A stretch of 64,000 nucleotides of DNA, taken from positions 682,001 to 746,000 of the forward strand of contig JABWDB010000011.1 in assembly GCA_019614645.1 (NCBI GenBank). Direction: 5' to 3'. Position numbers and translations under genes: made by a program. Origin of the DNA: Stratiolaelaps scimitus. Taxonomy: Eukaryota; Arthropoda; Arachnida; Mesostigmata; Laelapidae. Under the pieces are notes generated by a model that was given only the letters and a program-made list of their open reading frames with translations, did no database searches and was not told the DNA's origin. Below are positions 1 through 11,227 of the stretch, in pieces; the first letter of the stretch is position 1; the number at the start of each line of letters is the position of its first letter.

Positions 1-321
1 ATAATTAATATAATAATAATATAAATTGCAGCGACTGTCATATATATATATGTATATATATATATGTGTATGTATAAATATGTGTGTTTACACATTAGAT
101 AAATTAGAGGAGTGCTACCACTCCATCTGTCGTCGCGACGACTTTTTTGCCGTGTAGTTGTTCTCATGCTGGCAGCCGGCAGTGACATCGGATTATATCC
201 TCGTCTTTGTTCGCCTTCACATTTTGTTTGTCCCTCTGTCTCTATCGCTCGCTCTGATCCCACGTTACGGAGGGGTGTTCGTCCGAATTTCCGTCCGAGC
301 CCCGACGATTATCTGACGCGA

Positions 322-327
322 TCAAAA
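322..327 (-). CDS. ARPC4: ARPC4 exon 6 (terminal Phe and stop)
   Basis: A pyrimidine-rich acceptor, ttccctcgtttcag, is followed at once by TTT TGA. Joined in phase 0 to exon 5 it gives the C-terminus EEFLKRF that I expect for arthropod ARPC4. The coding part is only 6 bases and the rest of the exon would be 3' untranslated sequence. Confidence 0.85.
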   Translation of the reverse strand, partial: F

Positions 328-3300
328 CTGAAACGAGGGAAAATGTCAGAGAAGTACTTTGTTAAATTGAATTGGTAGGAATTTCCCCGGGGGTGCACGG
401 CCTATGCACCGGCGCGACCGGCTCTCTTGACGTTGTATAGCGTCCCCTTTTTCGTGAAACACGGTATTTTTTCCGTCTGTCAGGAGAAGGTTCAATTGCT
501 CGGTAGCAAGCGTGTCACGCGACTGTATTCACTGTTCACGTGTGACACAAACATTATTAATTACTCTCGTTCTCTCTCTTGCCGGCATTTTTCTGTTTGG
601 CAATAGTGTTATACTAACCCTCTTGAGAAACTCCTCAGCGGATATGCGAGCGCGCGCGTTAAGCGCCAACTTCATCTCGGAGATCTCCTTGTCGATCTCC
701 TCCATGAAGTGGATCACGAAATCGACCAGCTGAAATGTGTGACAACAATAGACGATTACATGCCGCCGTAACGAATCACTCACGCTTAGGTTCGACACAT
801 CTAACAATAGCGTCGGATAGTGATAACATGGTGAATATTTTCCGACTCAGAGCTATCTGAAATAGTTCTCTGCGAAATCTCTCTCTCTCTCTCTCTCTTT
901 AATTTACAGAGCGGTTGATTGCACCTATGGGGGAGGGATAAAATGTCATGACTCAATAACGATAATGGCTGCCGAATGATCTGACACAAATGTTGCATAA
1001 ATTAAGTAGGCGGAAATGTAGATGCTGTCATCGTAATCTGAACAACGGATAAAGATTTTCTACAGGCGTTAGTGCCCGCCTTTCTCTATTCCTCTAACCT
1101 TGTTTTTGAACATGACTTCCGTGTGGAAGTTTGTAATGAGGAAAGAGATATCGTAACCCTCGATGGGTTTGCGCCGAAGTATGATGAAGTTTTCCGCCCG
1201 CATCATCATGAATCGCATGAACTTGTGACAAAGGATCTTCTCAATCTCGTCGGCCTGTTTCACCGCGATGGATACCCTGCATTTGCACGTAAGTTGTGCG
1301 CACGGAACAACGGAATAGAAAACAACACAAAACACTGTTACAACAAGGAGCATTCAATATTGTCTGTCAACCTGCATGGTTCGTTTCACTAATTAGCATT
1401 TGCCGTTAATTTGTGACGATATCAGATGCTGCCACTGTCGTGATAATGTTCGTTCCGTTAGCGCATTTTCATGCAATTCGTACGACAGAGCTGTTCACTA
1501 CGAGCGCATCCATTACATCTATCCTCTCGGACCTATGAGATATTGCCGTCCGTTGGTCGCTGGTCCTTGAACGAGGCAACGAAAAGCGTACAAGTGAAAA
1601 CACAACGGGACCAAGCCGTCGCTCATGTGATATACGTCTCCTAGCACCTGCGAACGGAAACATACACTACATTCGTTTGCGAGATAGACAATATGACGAT
1701 GATGGTGATCACAGCGATCGTCTTTACCGTATCGAGTTGATGCTGCCCTCGATGAGGACGCGCTCCTTATCGTTACGCGAGATCGTGACGGGTCTCAGAA
1801 GCAGTTCCTTATTTCCCCGAACCTCGACTTCCGGTTTGTTGTGGCGCTCAACCACCTTTAGGGACGACAACGAACGAAAACGGCGTAAGAAAATCATTCA
1901 ACAGCTAATAATATAGGTCAGGTACATCGTTGCAAGAGGTCTCCTTATCTTGCTTCATCTATACATTGAGGTGAAAATAAACAGCAGTGGTGAAAGGGGA
2001 ACAGCTTGACGCACCACCTGTCAACAAGGGAATCTGCTCGCTGACAAGAACACATCGGTTTTTGCTCCACTACTCACCTGCGAGTTGAAATTTTCGACGC
2101 ACATAGCCGCATTGAGCGTCTGCCGAACCGCGTTCAAATATGGTTTCAGGGTCGCCTGTGTACCAGACAACGTAACGATTAAATAACTAAGTATGAACTT
2201 AAATAAAGGAAAATTCGATCTCGGAGGATGTGAATCGTATCTGAATGCTGTGACATTAGGCTACACTTGGCTTATTCCACTGAACTGATTCTTACCAGGC
2301 ACGAGTAAGAAAGAGAATAAGCAAAGGTGGCCCCGACAGATCCTCCTCATAGTAATACCTAAATGGTTAAGAGCTGAGGCCTGTCAGATAGGGGAACAGC
2401 TGAGGGTCAACTCGGAAAAACAATTTTTTTTTACACTTGGCTTCTTCCAATATATAGCCACGTAATGCTTCCTTTTAGTACTGCCGTAAGCAAGAAGCAT
2501 TCGATCCTAGATGAACAGTTATTGAACTATATCTACGGAAAAAAGGGGGCGTTTCGATCACTAACGCTAATTCAGCATCCACATGTCGCTGTGCGTAATA
2601 TACAAATCGAATCATGATTGATAATAACTACCACTAATATCCATATCATCGGGCATTTTCACCATAGAGTGTCCGTGAAATGGGCACGAACCCAGCAGGC
2701 ATCTTCGACACAACACTGAAATATTTCAACTTCATCTAAAATCATCGCATCGATACCATTGTACCAACCATTCTTTGTGCCGGTCCCCCTCGAACTTGGA
2801 AGCCGTTCCACTCACTTGCAACCTGGACAATATCCTTCTCTGTAACTACGGTACACCTCGCCAAGCTCAGTATATCTATATAATATATAATAAAATACGA
2901 TTATTATTCAAATGACCACGTTATACCGAAGCGAGCTACTGCAACGCTGGCGTATTGCGGAGTGTCCGTCATTCAAGAAACTTAGTCTCCCCGGAGCTAT
3001 GCCCAAATATAGCCACAGTGATACGGCTGGTCGTCATTAACACAAACGAGAACAACAACCCAGCTCGCCGCTAAGAGCCTATTTCACACTTCACTGAATC
3101 ACTGATACTAGCTGTTTATTATTGTTCTTTGCCTTGGTGTAACATGAAATGACGGCCACTCCCCGGACGGCCGCTGTGGACACAACAGTAGACAGGGGAG
3201 CAGGACCGGTACGGCCCGTTCCTCGATACACACACTCGATACTCTCGAGGCTGGCGAGAACCGTCCAGCTGCAGAGAAAATTCGTTCGAGAGTGCCATTT

Positions 3301-3785
3301 CAGCCCGAAAAACGATTCCTCGTCTAACATAGCCACCCACCATTTGTCTTGTTGTTGGTGTCGTCCGCCGGCCCCGGACGAAACGAAGTTATTTTGCTGA
3401 GAAGTTGGTGACGGCGGTGGCCACTATCACGACGGCAACACGCACACAAACACGCAAGCAGAGGCACACGCACACACAAATGTTCTTCTTCGTTATTATT
3501 ATTCGCGTTATTATTATGTTTATTATTGTTATTATCACACGAGATATCACGCACGAATGACACACGACGACTGCTTGTCTTGCAGCAGAACGTTTGGCAA
3601 CACCGACGTTGGAGCGGTCGGCAACGCGTCGCCGCAGCGTGAATGATTCAGTCAGGAGCACGGATCACGTATGGCTCGTATGGCGTGAATCACAGCATGG
3701 GCAATGTGTCGATTGCCGTCGACGCGACTGCTTGTCCTATGGGGGCCGCCGTGTTTTAGTCCCGGCCGATTGGCGGTACAGACAT
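322..3785 (-). CDS. ARPC4: ARPC4, Arp2/3 complex subunit 4 (six coding exons, complete)
   Basis: Coding exons, in transcript order, are 3785-3780, 2155-2078, 1855-1728, 1276-1099, 729-619 and 327-322. Together they make 507 bases, a 168-residue protein plus stop, which is the usual length of the family. The translation contains the family hallmarks [44 protein letters not shown] and [13 protein letters not shown], and ends EEFLKRF. ARPC4 is a core subunit of the Arp2/3 complex in the cytoplasm; with ARPC2 it forms the platform that holds the old actin filament during branch nucleation. Every junction is GT-AG and keeps the frame. The middle four exons are certain. The 6-base last exon is strongly supported because it supplies exactly Phe-stop. 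The first exon (Met-Ser) is the best fit found upstream but rests on only 6 bases. I saw no AATAAA signal after the stop. Confidence 0.96.
619..729 (-). CDS. ARPC4: ARPC4 exon 5 (residues 131-167)
   Basis: The acceptor cacatttcag precedes [20 protein letters not shown], and the exon ends EEFLKR. The donor AGG|gttagt follows directly. Reading on into the intron would replace the conserved C-terminus with an unrelated tail, so the splice is preferred. Confidence 0.96.
1099..1276 (-). CDS. ARPC4: ARPC4 exon 4 (residues 71-130)
   Basis: The acceptor aaatgcag completes the split Arg codon. The exon then reads [20 protein letters not shown], an MMMRAEN segment, [20 protein letters not shown] and a basic end at Asn-Lys. 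It is the most conserved part of ARPC4 and ends at phase 0 before gttaga. Confidence 0.97.
1728..1855 (-). CDS. ARPC4: ARPC4 exon 3 (residues 29-71)
   Basis: It encodes [13 protein letters not shown], then a block ending [10 protein letters not shown], which is a family hallmark. The donor gtaaag splits an Arg codon after CG. The acceptor, cctaaag, is weaker than the others in this gene. Confidence 0.95.
2078..2155 (-). CDS. ARPC4: ARPC4 exon 2 (residues 3-28)
   Basis: This exon has 26 complete codons, reading [20 protein letters not shown] and then ENFNSQ, the N-terminal helix of ARPC4. It is bounded by an acceptor ending acacag and the donor gtgagtag. Both ends are phase 0. Confidence 0.95.
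2329..2415 (+). repeat. Short interspersed repeat, copy 1
   Basis: About 87 bases match, in inverted orientation, the segment at 25049-25122. Shared blocks are GGCCCCGACAG, CTCATAGTAATACCTAAA, GTTAAGAGCTGAG and GATAGGGGAACAGCTGAGG. Copy 1 carries a 9-base insertion (gcctgtcag or equivalent). It is bracketed by near-identical words, TACACTTGGCTTATTCCA at 2261-2278 and TACACTTGGCTTCTTCCA at 2432-2449, which may be chance or an old duplication. Confidence 0.75.
3780..3785 (-). CDS. ARPC4: ARPC4 coding exon 1 (Met-Ser), tentative
   Basis: The next exon starts at codon boundary with Ala-Thr-Leu-Lys-Pro, so a 168-residue protein needs two residues upstream. I scanned about 2.1 kb upstream for an ATG codon, one further codon and a GT. 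ATG TCT followed by gtaccg was the only fit. The donor is not ideal and position -3 is C rather than a purine, so a different or more distant first exon is possible. If correct, intron 1 is about 1.6 kb. Confidence 0.5.
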
Positions 3786-4729
3786 CTGCTGTGGTTCGGC
3801 ACGATTAGCCCCAGGTATTGTCGAACGGCGCTGGACTAGGATCGAATGCAAACAGGATGATGACTCGGGCGGGAAGGGTGCCGTGCTGGCGCGCGGATTC
3901 AAACGGCACCCGAGAAGGTGCGAACGACAACGAATATAAGCGTTGTCAAGGGGGAATATCCGTGGTGGACGGTGACGATTATGGGCAACATGAGGGAGAA
4001 TGACATTTGGTCATTTGTTTGTCGTGGGCGTGGTGTATTTTGTGTAGATTTCGTGTATTGGAACGGGGATTGCTGAATTGGCTAGAGCTAGTGAAAGCTG
4101 TGTAACGAGGTTCGCTTGGAGAATCCTTGGATTTCTTTGTGATTTTGTCGTCATCTGTAGTTTCTTAACGGGTATGACCGGGTAAAGGGTTGTTGGTTTA
4201 TTAAAAAAACTGCAATTTCTTTTGCTGCAATTTATTATGCTTATGTTTTCGTGTATGTCCTCACCAGGTCGCTCGAAACTGCAGAAGCTGACCGCAGCAT
4301 GTCCTCGTAGTTATTCCTAGGTTTAGCGCCGAGGTCTGGGACCGTAAGTTCGAGCCATTCATTCCAGCTTATTGTTACGAAGTGAGATTATTTAGATACT
4401 TCGACACGTGCACACACAAGGCAAAAACTACGAAGCAGGATTTCAGAAGATGAGCAGCACCGCGCTTAGAGAGTAGGCAGCGTTGCCAGAAAAGGCCCTT
4501 CGTAAGATAATATGTAGATCGGTTGGTACAGGTCTATATGATATTTGGAGGTCATTGGAGTTCATTGGATAACACTAGCGACTTTATTAGTTACATTGCA
4601 TTGCCCATGGTCGGGCAGAATTTGCCCCTCGAAGCCATATAGCATCAAGGCATTACAATGTGTAAGGAGCGAGCATTTATTCAGGCTCCGTATTGAATAA
4701 ATGGAAAGTTGTCTTTATTTAATCACTCG
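3786..4729. other. Region upstream of ARPC4, no gene seen
   Basis: This stretch lies directly 5' of the proposed ARPC4 start and should contain its promoter and 5' untranslated exon. I could not place a TATA box or initiator with confidence. It contains T-rich patches but no supported coding frame. Confidence 0.4.
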
Positions 4730-4735
4730 TTGAAT

Positions 4736-4935
4736 CCAGGTGACTGTCGCGTGCGCTTCGCAATCGGAGGAGAGACACGTAAGTGGCCGGGTTCGACTCC
4801 CACCGTTGCACATTTGTATTTAAAGTGGTTGTCCGTCTTATGAACCGGCAATGCCGAAAGTAGTTGTACCGTGGACTTATTAGTTGAATATTGCTTGTGA
4901 GTCGGCCCGGACAATGTATGAGTGAATATCGTGGA
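4736..4935 (+). repeat. tRNA-derived SINE-like copy A
   Basis: The segment aligns by eye to copy B on the other strand at 11990-12175. Shared blocks are the B-box-like GGGTTCGACTCCCACC, then CCGTTGCA, a TTTAAA-containing spacer, a GTCCGTCT block and a tail with CGAAAG and AGT(C/T)GTACCGTG. The T-arm pairs only three bases, so it is not a functional tRNA. A degraded tRNA-derived short interspersed element is the simplest reading. The 3' limit is uncertain. Confidence 0.65.
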
Positions 4936-7900
4936 ATTGGCATAATTCACGGTGGTGAGTTGGTGATGCCGAGTTGTCTAGCTCTGAACAACGATAAGCT
5001 CCGTTCGTGGTTGGTCGGACACAACACGAACAACGGGTCTACATGAGCCCTACGGCGAGCGGGAGCGATGGCGACTTGATCTCATGCTTCTTGATTCTCC
5101 GATGGGTAGGAGGTTTTTGCAGCAGCCTCGTTATCACTTAGCTCAACATATCACTGGCTCTTAAGAAAATGATGTCGTTATGCGAATGAAAATTCTCAGG
5201 TGACAAGCCACGAAAACGAGACATACATAGATGATTGTGACTCGCCGACAGCAGCCAAGCTGAAGGCATCGTTTGTATCCAAAAGCGATTACGTTTGTTA
5301 GGCGCGGCCGGCGAATTGCGCATCAACCGAATAGACACGTTTTAACAGGCGCCCTGCAACTGAGAGGCTGTTGAGTTCGTGCCCCGTACCACTCTACTAT
5401 AGAGGAGTAATTAAACGTGAGAAATGCAAGCTATAAATGGCGCTTGTTAATTAGTCATTCACTCATTTGTTCACCCTATGTTGGTAACGGTCAAGCACTA
5501 CTGCTTAGTAAGTATGCTTATTAATTTGACTGCTTATTATTTATGAAGGGATATAATTACCCAGGGCGGCTGGTGTAGATAGCGAGATAAATTAGCTGAA
5601 AGAAAATCATTTAGCAAGCGGTGAACATCCAATCTCAATTCTCAACACTCCCGCCGATTCTCAAATCAATCGATGGCGCCGACCTATTGGCAGTCAGCGT
5701 AAGTCAACGGTCCCCCGCCCAAGATTATTCGCCCAGGTATAGTGCGCTCGGACTTATTGCTTATTACTACTACTATTGTTCGTGATTGAAGTTAGTAGTA
5801 TAATGAATACTATTATAATCTATTATTTTTATTCTACGATCAATAGAATAAATCTTTATCACGTATTTTTAAGAACGAAAACCAAAAAACACACTTGCAT
5901 CAAATATACGTCCTACATGTATATAAGCGCGAGGCAATTTGAATTTACAAGAAGCAATAAACGACACTATTCCTGTCACTTTGTCACTAGTTCGACCTCA
6001 ACACCATCAACTCTCAATTGCATCTAAGATGTCCATTTTCTCTCTCCCTATCTTTCTCTCTCTCTCTCTCGCCTCTGACACGACGAACAATTTGCAATAA
6101 TACGAACTCAAACGCACGCGTACGCGTGCAGCAACATGCTACTGAACCCCCCGGGCGGGGGGGGGTCACCGGGATACCTAGAAGGACAACACACAACGAC
6201 ATTATTTGTGTAGATTTTTTTGAATATTACAAAACATGCCTTGACTCTATGATATTTATTGGCTAGCGCTCATGTGTTCGGTTGGTAACAGCGCTGTTGT
6301 TCTACTACATCCCGTATTAATTAATTCGCTCTCGTAATATCGTTTCGCACAATCTCAAATTAATTTATTGTTTTGTCGGCTCTCGCTGCCTCCTTGTCTC
6401 TGTCTCGTTCGCGATGAACAAATAATTTAATGAGTTAATGGGTTATTAATTGACGGGAGGTGGGACGACGCGAACAGAGTAGTTGAGATAATAAGCATAT
6501 GTCGAACTCGCTCAACGGAACGTAACGAGTAGATTCGTCGACACATCGAAAATTATAGTTGAAATAATACATACACACGCACAAACACACATACGCACAT
6601 ACACTTGTTGGTGTCTCTGTGGGTTTGTTTGTATAATAAACATGATGCATGTATTCGATTTATTTCCATAGTTAATGATGTTATTCATTATTAACTCATG
6701 TAGAATCTTAGTAGAATCTTATTATAAATAAGTGATCAATTAGTCACTCTCCGCCGTATAGCTCAGGCGATCATCTACATATAATAACACCCGTCGCAGC
6801 CGCCTGCTGCCGCCAACCTGGCACCCGCTAAGAGCAAACGCTGAGTCTATATATATATATATATATATCTGTAATTATCTTAGATTTCATACTCTTCCTC
6901 GGTTTGGGTTCTGCTTCGATTCGTCGGCGTTTCCTGATCGGGGCGGTCACGATCAGTTGAGGCTAACGCAGCAATCGATCCGCCCCTGGCCCGACCCAGG
7001 GTCCGCCCCCCGCCCCACTAGCGATACACATTACCCACATTTGTTTACTGTGATTCTAACGGTGAACAGGTGCTTGCCTCCTGACCAACTTCAACGACTG
7101 CGAAGTCGTCCGCGTGTCAATAATGTTTCATCTGAGGTTGGACGATGACACCATTCGTGGGACAGGGCCATCTTATCCATCGGCTGATGGGGCAATCCAC
7201 CACCAGCTGAGGTAGTGTACTCGTTTGTAGGAGAATTCGTTAATTACGACCACGAACGACCAGCCTCTAGGGTGAAGGAATCGTTCGATCAATCGTTACC
7301 GTTCGCCCACCCTTCCATGCTATGCTAGATGATGCGCGCTCGTTTGTATGCTGTGGTATCGAAGCCTGCTTGAAGCTCAGAATCCGATGACATTGGGGGG
7401 GGATTGAAGTGCCACCTTCGGGCGACGTAATTCTGTCCAACATCAAAACTATACTTTTGGGACCTTCTCGTTGCGTCGACTCACGTAAAGCTCTATCCAT
7501 ATTCATGTATGGTCGAGGCCTGGATTCGAGCACTGACTGCTTGACGACACTCGCCGTCTGCTTTGTCGTTTCGAGCTAGTAGAGCAGCTTGGCTAGCTTT
7601 ACTCAAGCATACATGAAACCGATTGCGAGCCCGGCCTCAGCATTAGGCAAGTTCATACAAATTGACTGTATCCTCATACTGAACAATAACCGTTGCTCTC
7701 ACTCTCTTTCTCTCTGTCTCGCACTCTCCTTATCTTTATGGAGACGACATCATTCCGCGATGCAGCTTCCCGGGGTTCGACCAGATCTGATCAGCAATCA
7801 GTCGAGGTCTGCCGGGCATCTTTCGCTGCGAAGGCGGATGCTCGTCCGGTGCTCTTGGCTTCCATATATGCTTACCTATAGTGAGGTACATACGGGGGGG

Positions 7901-8154
7901 GGGGGATCCAACGGGGCTAGATAGAACCCGTATCCGCATCGTGTAACCATGACGGCCCGTCCGTCTCTATACCCGCAATCGCTAGCGGTGCGTCGTCAAG
8001 ATTCAGACCCTAAGACAGTCGCTATCAAGTCGTATCCAGGACGTCACGTTCGTAAGGGGGTAGAGGTGCCCTTTGCAAGATGTGACACTCTGTGAGCATT
8101 TCGACTCTTCTTTCCTGGGGAAACCCTGTCTCTCCGGCCAAGTATCGATCTGAT

Positions 8155-8156
<2 letters not shown>

Positions 8157-8187
<31 letters not shown>
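8157..8187. repeat. (TA)n microsatellite
   Basis: A pure TA dinucleotide run. Confidence 0.95.
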
Positions 8188-8188
<1 letters not shown>

Positions 8189-9670
8189 CGTATATGGATC
8201 TATGGGAGGTCGGTTGACGATGCTGCTCTTCGGCGTAAATAGCTTGGCGCTTCTAACACGAAACTATCAATTTGTTCTCTACGGCTTTCTATGACATGGA
8301 AGGGACTGGTCCAGTCGAATCGTCAGTAGACGACAGACGACTATATGAGACGCGAGCAAGCCCCGACTCAGGCCAACTTCTGCTCAATTCTTGACGCTTC
8401 GATGTCTCCTGTCTCTCTGTGGGACCTCTCGTGTATATATCGTTAGTGCTACCTTAATCACAGCTTCTCATTGCCACACCGATATGGAATGGTTCATGGA
8501 AGGTCGGCTGTCACGCCCACTAACGCTAAACCACACTTCGATTGGGCTGTGGAATGAGTATAGCCTTATGCATCACATACAGACACTCACAGGGATATAT
8601 TTATATATATATATATATGTACGTGTATCTAATATATAATCTGTCTCCGAAATCTTCCTACTGTTGCTGTGACAATTGGTCCATCTCGATCGATGGGGAC
8701 AAGAGTAAATTCAAACTCGATGAATTGCGGCCTATTCTTGAGATTTCGTCGCCCGCCTTCGACCCTAGTATATTAGACGCCTAACACAGTGCCCGCGGTG
8801 ACGACCAGTCAAGACAAGACACAGTATCGAGCGACCACATAGCAATCGATGATGGGCGCAACGCGACGCACGAGATTCGACGATAAGTCGATGTACAGCC
8901 CCGCGTCAGTGACGCGTCCTATTTTTGGCGTTCTGTCTCATGAGCGATTCATGGTCATCTTTGCCCATTGTAGTTCGTCACTGTGGCGTCCGGCACTTCG
9001 GTACGATGCTGGAGCAGGACTGATCAGCTTTTTGTGATTCTCGTTTTTGAAGGGGAACTCTGTCTTTGTCGAGCTTTCCTCTCGTGCGTTCTGTATATAT
9101 TCCCGTGTATTCCCTGTGTACCGGCGCGCATATTCTATCCCGTGTTGTTCGTGGCGCGAATTTCGTTTTGTGTAAATTCGCCGCGTCTCAACACCACTTC
9201 GTAAACGATACTAAGCTAAGGGTACATCTACATGAGAGAGAATGGCGTCAAAACAGGCAAACAAAAGCCATCACTCTCTCCTATGCCATCCTATATATAT
9301 ATATATCATTTCCCCATATAGAGAATGTGGACATCTATGATCCCGCACGAGGTTAAGAGGATCCCCGGCACGCGATCGAGTAACAGACGCTGGCCCAGCC
9401 CCGCACACGGCTCCAGCTCTATCGTGAATCGCGAGCACCTCTGTTCGGACTTTTTCGATGAAGGTACGGTCACCGCCGAAACCAAGAACTGCGCGCGCGT
9501 AGTTGACATTCGCAACAATTCCTCATCATCATTAACTTAACGCAGGCGTCGTGAGCAACGCGTAACACATCACATACTCCTCAGCTCATTTCTAAATGGT
9601 CAATGCCGACATCATTTTGGTCACAGTCCCCCGCTCATCGTCTACTACCTACGAGCACTACCAGCACACC

Positions 9671-9713
9671 CATATATATAATATATATATATATATATAA
9701 TATATATATATAT
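9671..9713. repeat. Interrupted (TA)n microsatellite
   Basis: TA runs broken by AATA interruptions. Confidence 0.95.
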
Positions 9714-9992
9714 TCTACGATTCGAACGACTGTGTGACGTCCACTCACAAATATTACACGCGCAAGCTAATTCTACTATTACGTACGCTCTGTCGGCAAC
9801 ACACAACTTGGACTTCATGGAAAATGCGGAGACCTGTCCGCTGCCTTCACACCAACTCACTAGGAATACAAACATTGGCACAGGGCGACGGCACACGCCT
9901 CTTACGCGCGATCTACTATCAATCGTCAATCATCGCCGGCGTCGCTTCTTCCTCCGCGCCGGCGCAAAGTGTGCGTGTTGCTATTACGGATG

Positions 9993-9994
9993 CA

Positions 9995-10076
<82 letters not shown>

Positions 10077-10119
10077 TATATATGTGTATATATATGCATA
10101 TATATGTGTATATATATGC
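9993..10119. repeat. Longest (TA)n tract, with TATATGCATATATATGTG variants
   Basis: About 127 bases of alternating purine-pyrimidine sequence. A pure central TA run is flanked by GCATATATAT and higher-order TATATGCATATATATGTG units on the right side. It can form a cruciform or unwound structure. Open frames over it, which read as Ile-Tyr repeats, are artefacts. Confidence 0.95.
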
Positions 10120-10969
10120 GTCCCGTCTCGTTTCCATCCCGTCAATTAGTCATCCGGAGTTCTTTCGTTCTATCTCGTTGTGCCCCCCTCTGGCGTTGTC
10201 GTTCTGGTTTCGATGAGTAGTGGTTGAGCTTCGACAACGGACGATTGACGTGGGGTTCAGACAAGACACGCCGTCCCGGAGGTCTGTGATGCTCAGCAGT
10301 GCGCGATCGTTCGTCCATCCGTCCATCCCTCCGTCCGCTCGCCTATACAAACTGTCGCGTACGATACCAAACAGCTTCGAGATCAGCTTCGGATCGATTC
10401 TTCCGCTTTGGCAGCTTCCGTTGAGCCGGTCCACATCTCGAGCACCTCTCGCAAGCGTCTCCTCGCTCCTCTGTTCGTGCGGCCGCGTTCGTCCGTCTAG
10501 GCCTCTATTGTTCCAAGTGTTGCTCTGCGTGCCACTTCCGAACGAGCCAGCTGGCAATATTAATTATTAATAATAATATACCAGCAGAGCAGTTTTGTTG
10601 TTGTTGTTTGTTGTTGTTGTGGTCGTTGTCTATTGATTATGTAGTTGGTGATGAAAATTATTATTATTATTATTAGTATTATTATCATCATTGCTGTCAG
10701 ATTATTACTGGCATGTTATTATTGGTTTCGACGAAACAGCGTCCGATAATTTTCGGATATCGTCGCCTCGGCTCATTCGTTCTCCGTTGTTTCTACTTGA
10801 GGAGCACCTCATGACTGGAATGGTGTTGTGACTGATGCTGTCCCTGCCCGAGGAGCGTCCCGGTTAACCCTGCCTGGACCACTGGGGCCAGTATTGAGGG
10901 CGGCGGCGACGGCAGCTCAGGGGAGGCAGCAAAACCGGAGGACCAGGGTGACCCCGGTGGAGCCGGGCC

Positions 10970-11227
10970 TCAGGATGGCCCAGCCGTCGAGACCGCACTC
11001 GCCGTCTGTGGAGGAGGTGGCGGCGCGAGTACCAGCGCCGCGAGTTCCGCTTGCAGATCGTGCAGCTCCGACACTTTGCTCTCGAGTCGCGCGCTCAGCT
11101 GTTCTAGGGCAGGTTGACGAGATGAGATGCCGGGCGTCGCCGCACCAGATAACCGCAGCTGGGTCTCGAGCTGTTCCTGTAGCCGCGATACGGAGATGCG
11201 CAGGCTATCGTTCTCGGCCAGCAGCGC
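10970..11227 (-). CDS. Homer: Homer exon 7 (C-terminus, residues 325-409)
   Basis: After acceptor ctgttag it reads [20 protein letters not shown], then a second coil segment with [20 protein letters not shown], five prolines and a Ser/Thr-rich end. The TGA stop is at 10970-10972. It is shorter and more proline-rich at the end than the vertebrate leucine zipper, so the C-terminus may differ by isoform. Confidence 0.92.
   Translation of the reverse strand, partial: ALLAENDSLRISVSRLQEQLETQLRLSGAATPGISSRQPALEQLSARLESKVSELHDLQAELAALVLAPPPPPQTASAVSTAGPS

Larger units (their letters stand above)
4990..10969. other. Intergenic region between ARPC4 and the Homer 3' end
   Basis: No supported gene. 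It contains many TA and CT microsatellites, a poly-G run near 7897, and (GTT)n and (TTA)n tracts at 10594-10690. The Homer 3' untranslated region should extend into the part just below 10970, but no AATAAA on the minus strand was recognised. Open frames here are short and look random. Confidence 0.5.

Noticed and set aside
4770..4815. A functional tRNA gene at the GGGTTCGACTCCC motif
   Set aside because: The T stem pairs at only three positions, and the sequence continues as a repeat shared with 11990-12175.
9734..10220. Open frames of 70-160 codons over the large TA tract
   Set aside because: They are Ile-Tyr repeats produced by (TA)n and have no protein-like flanks.
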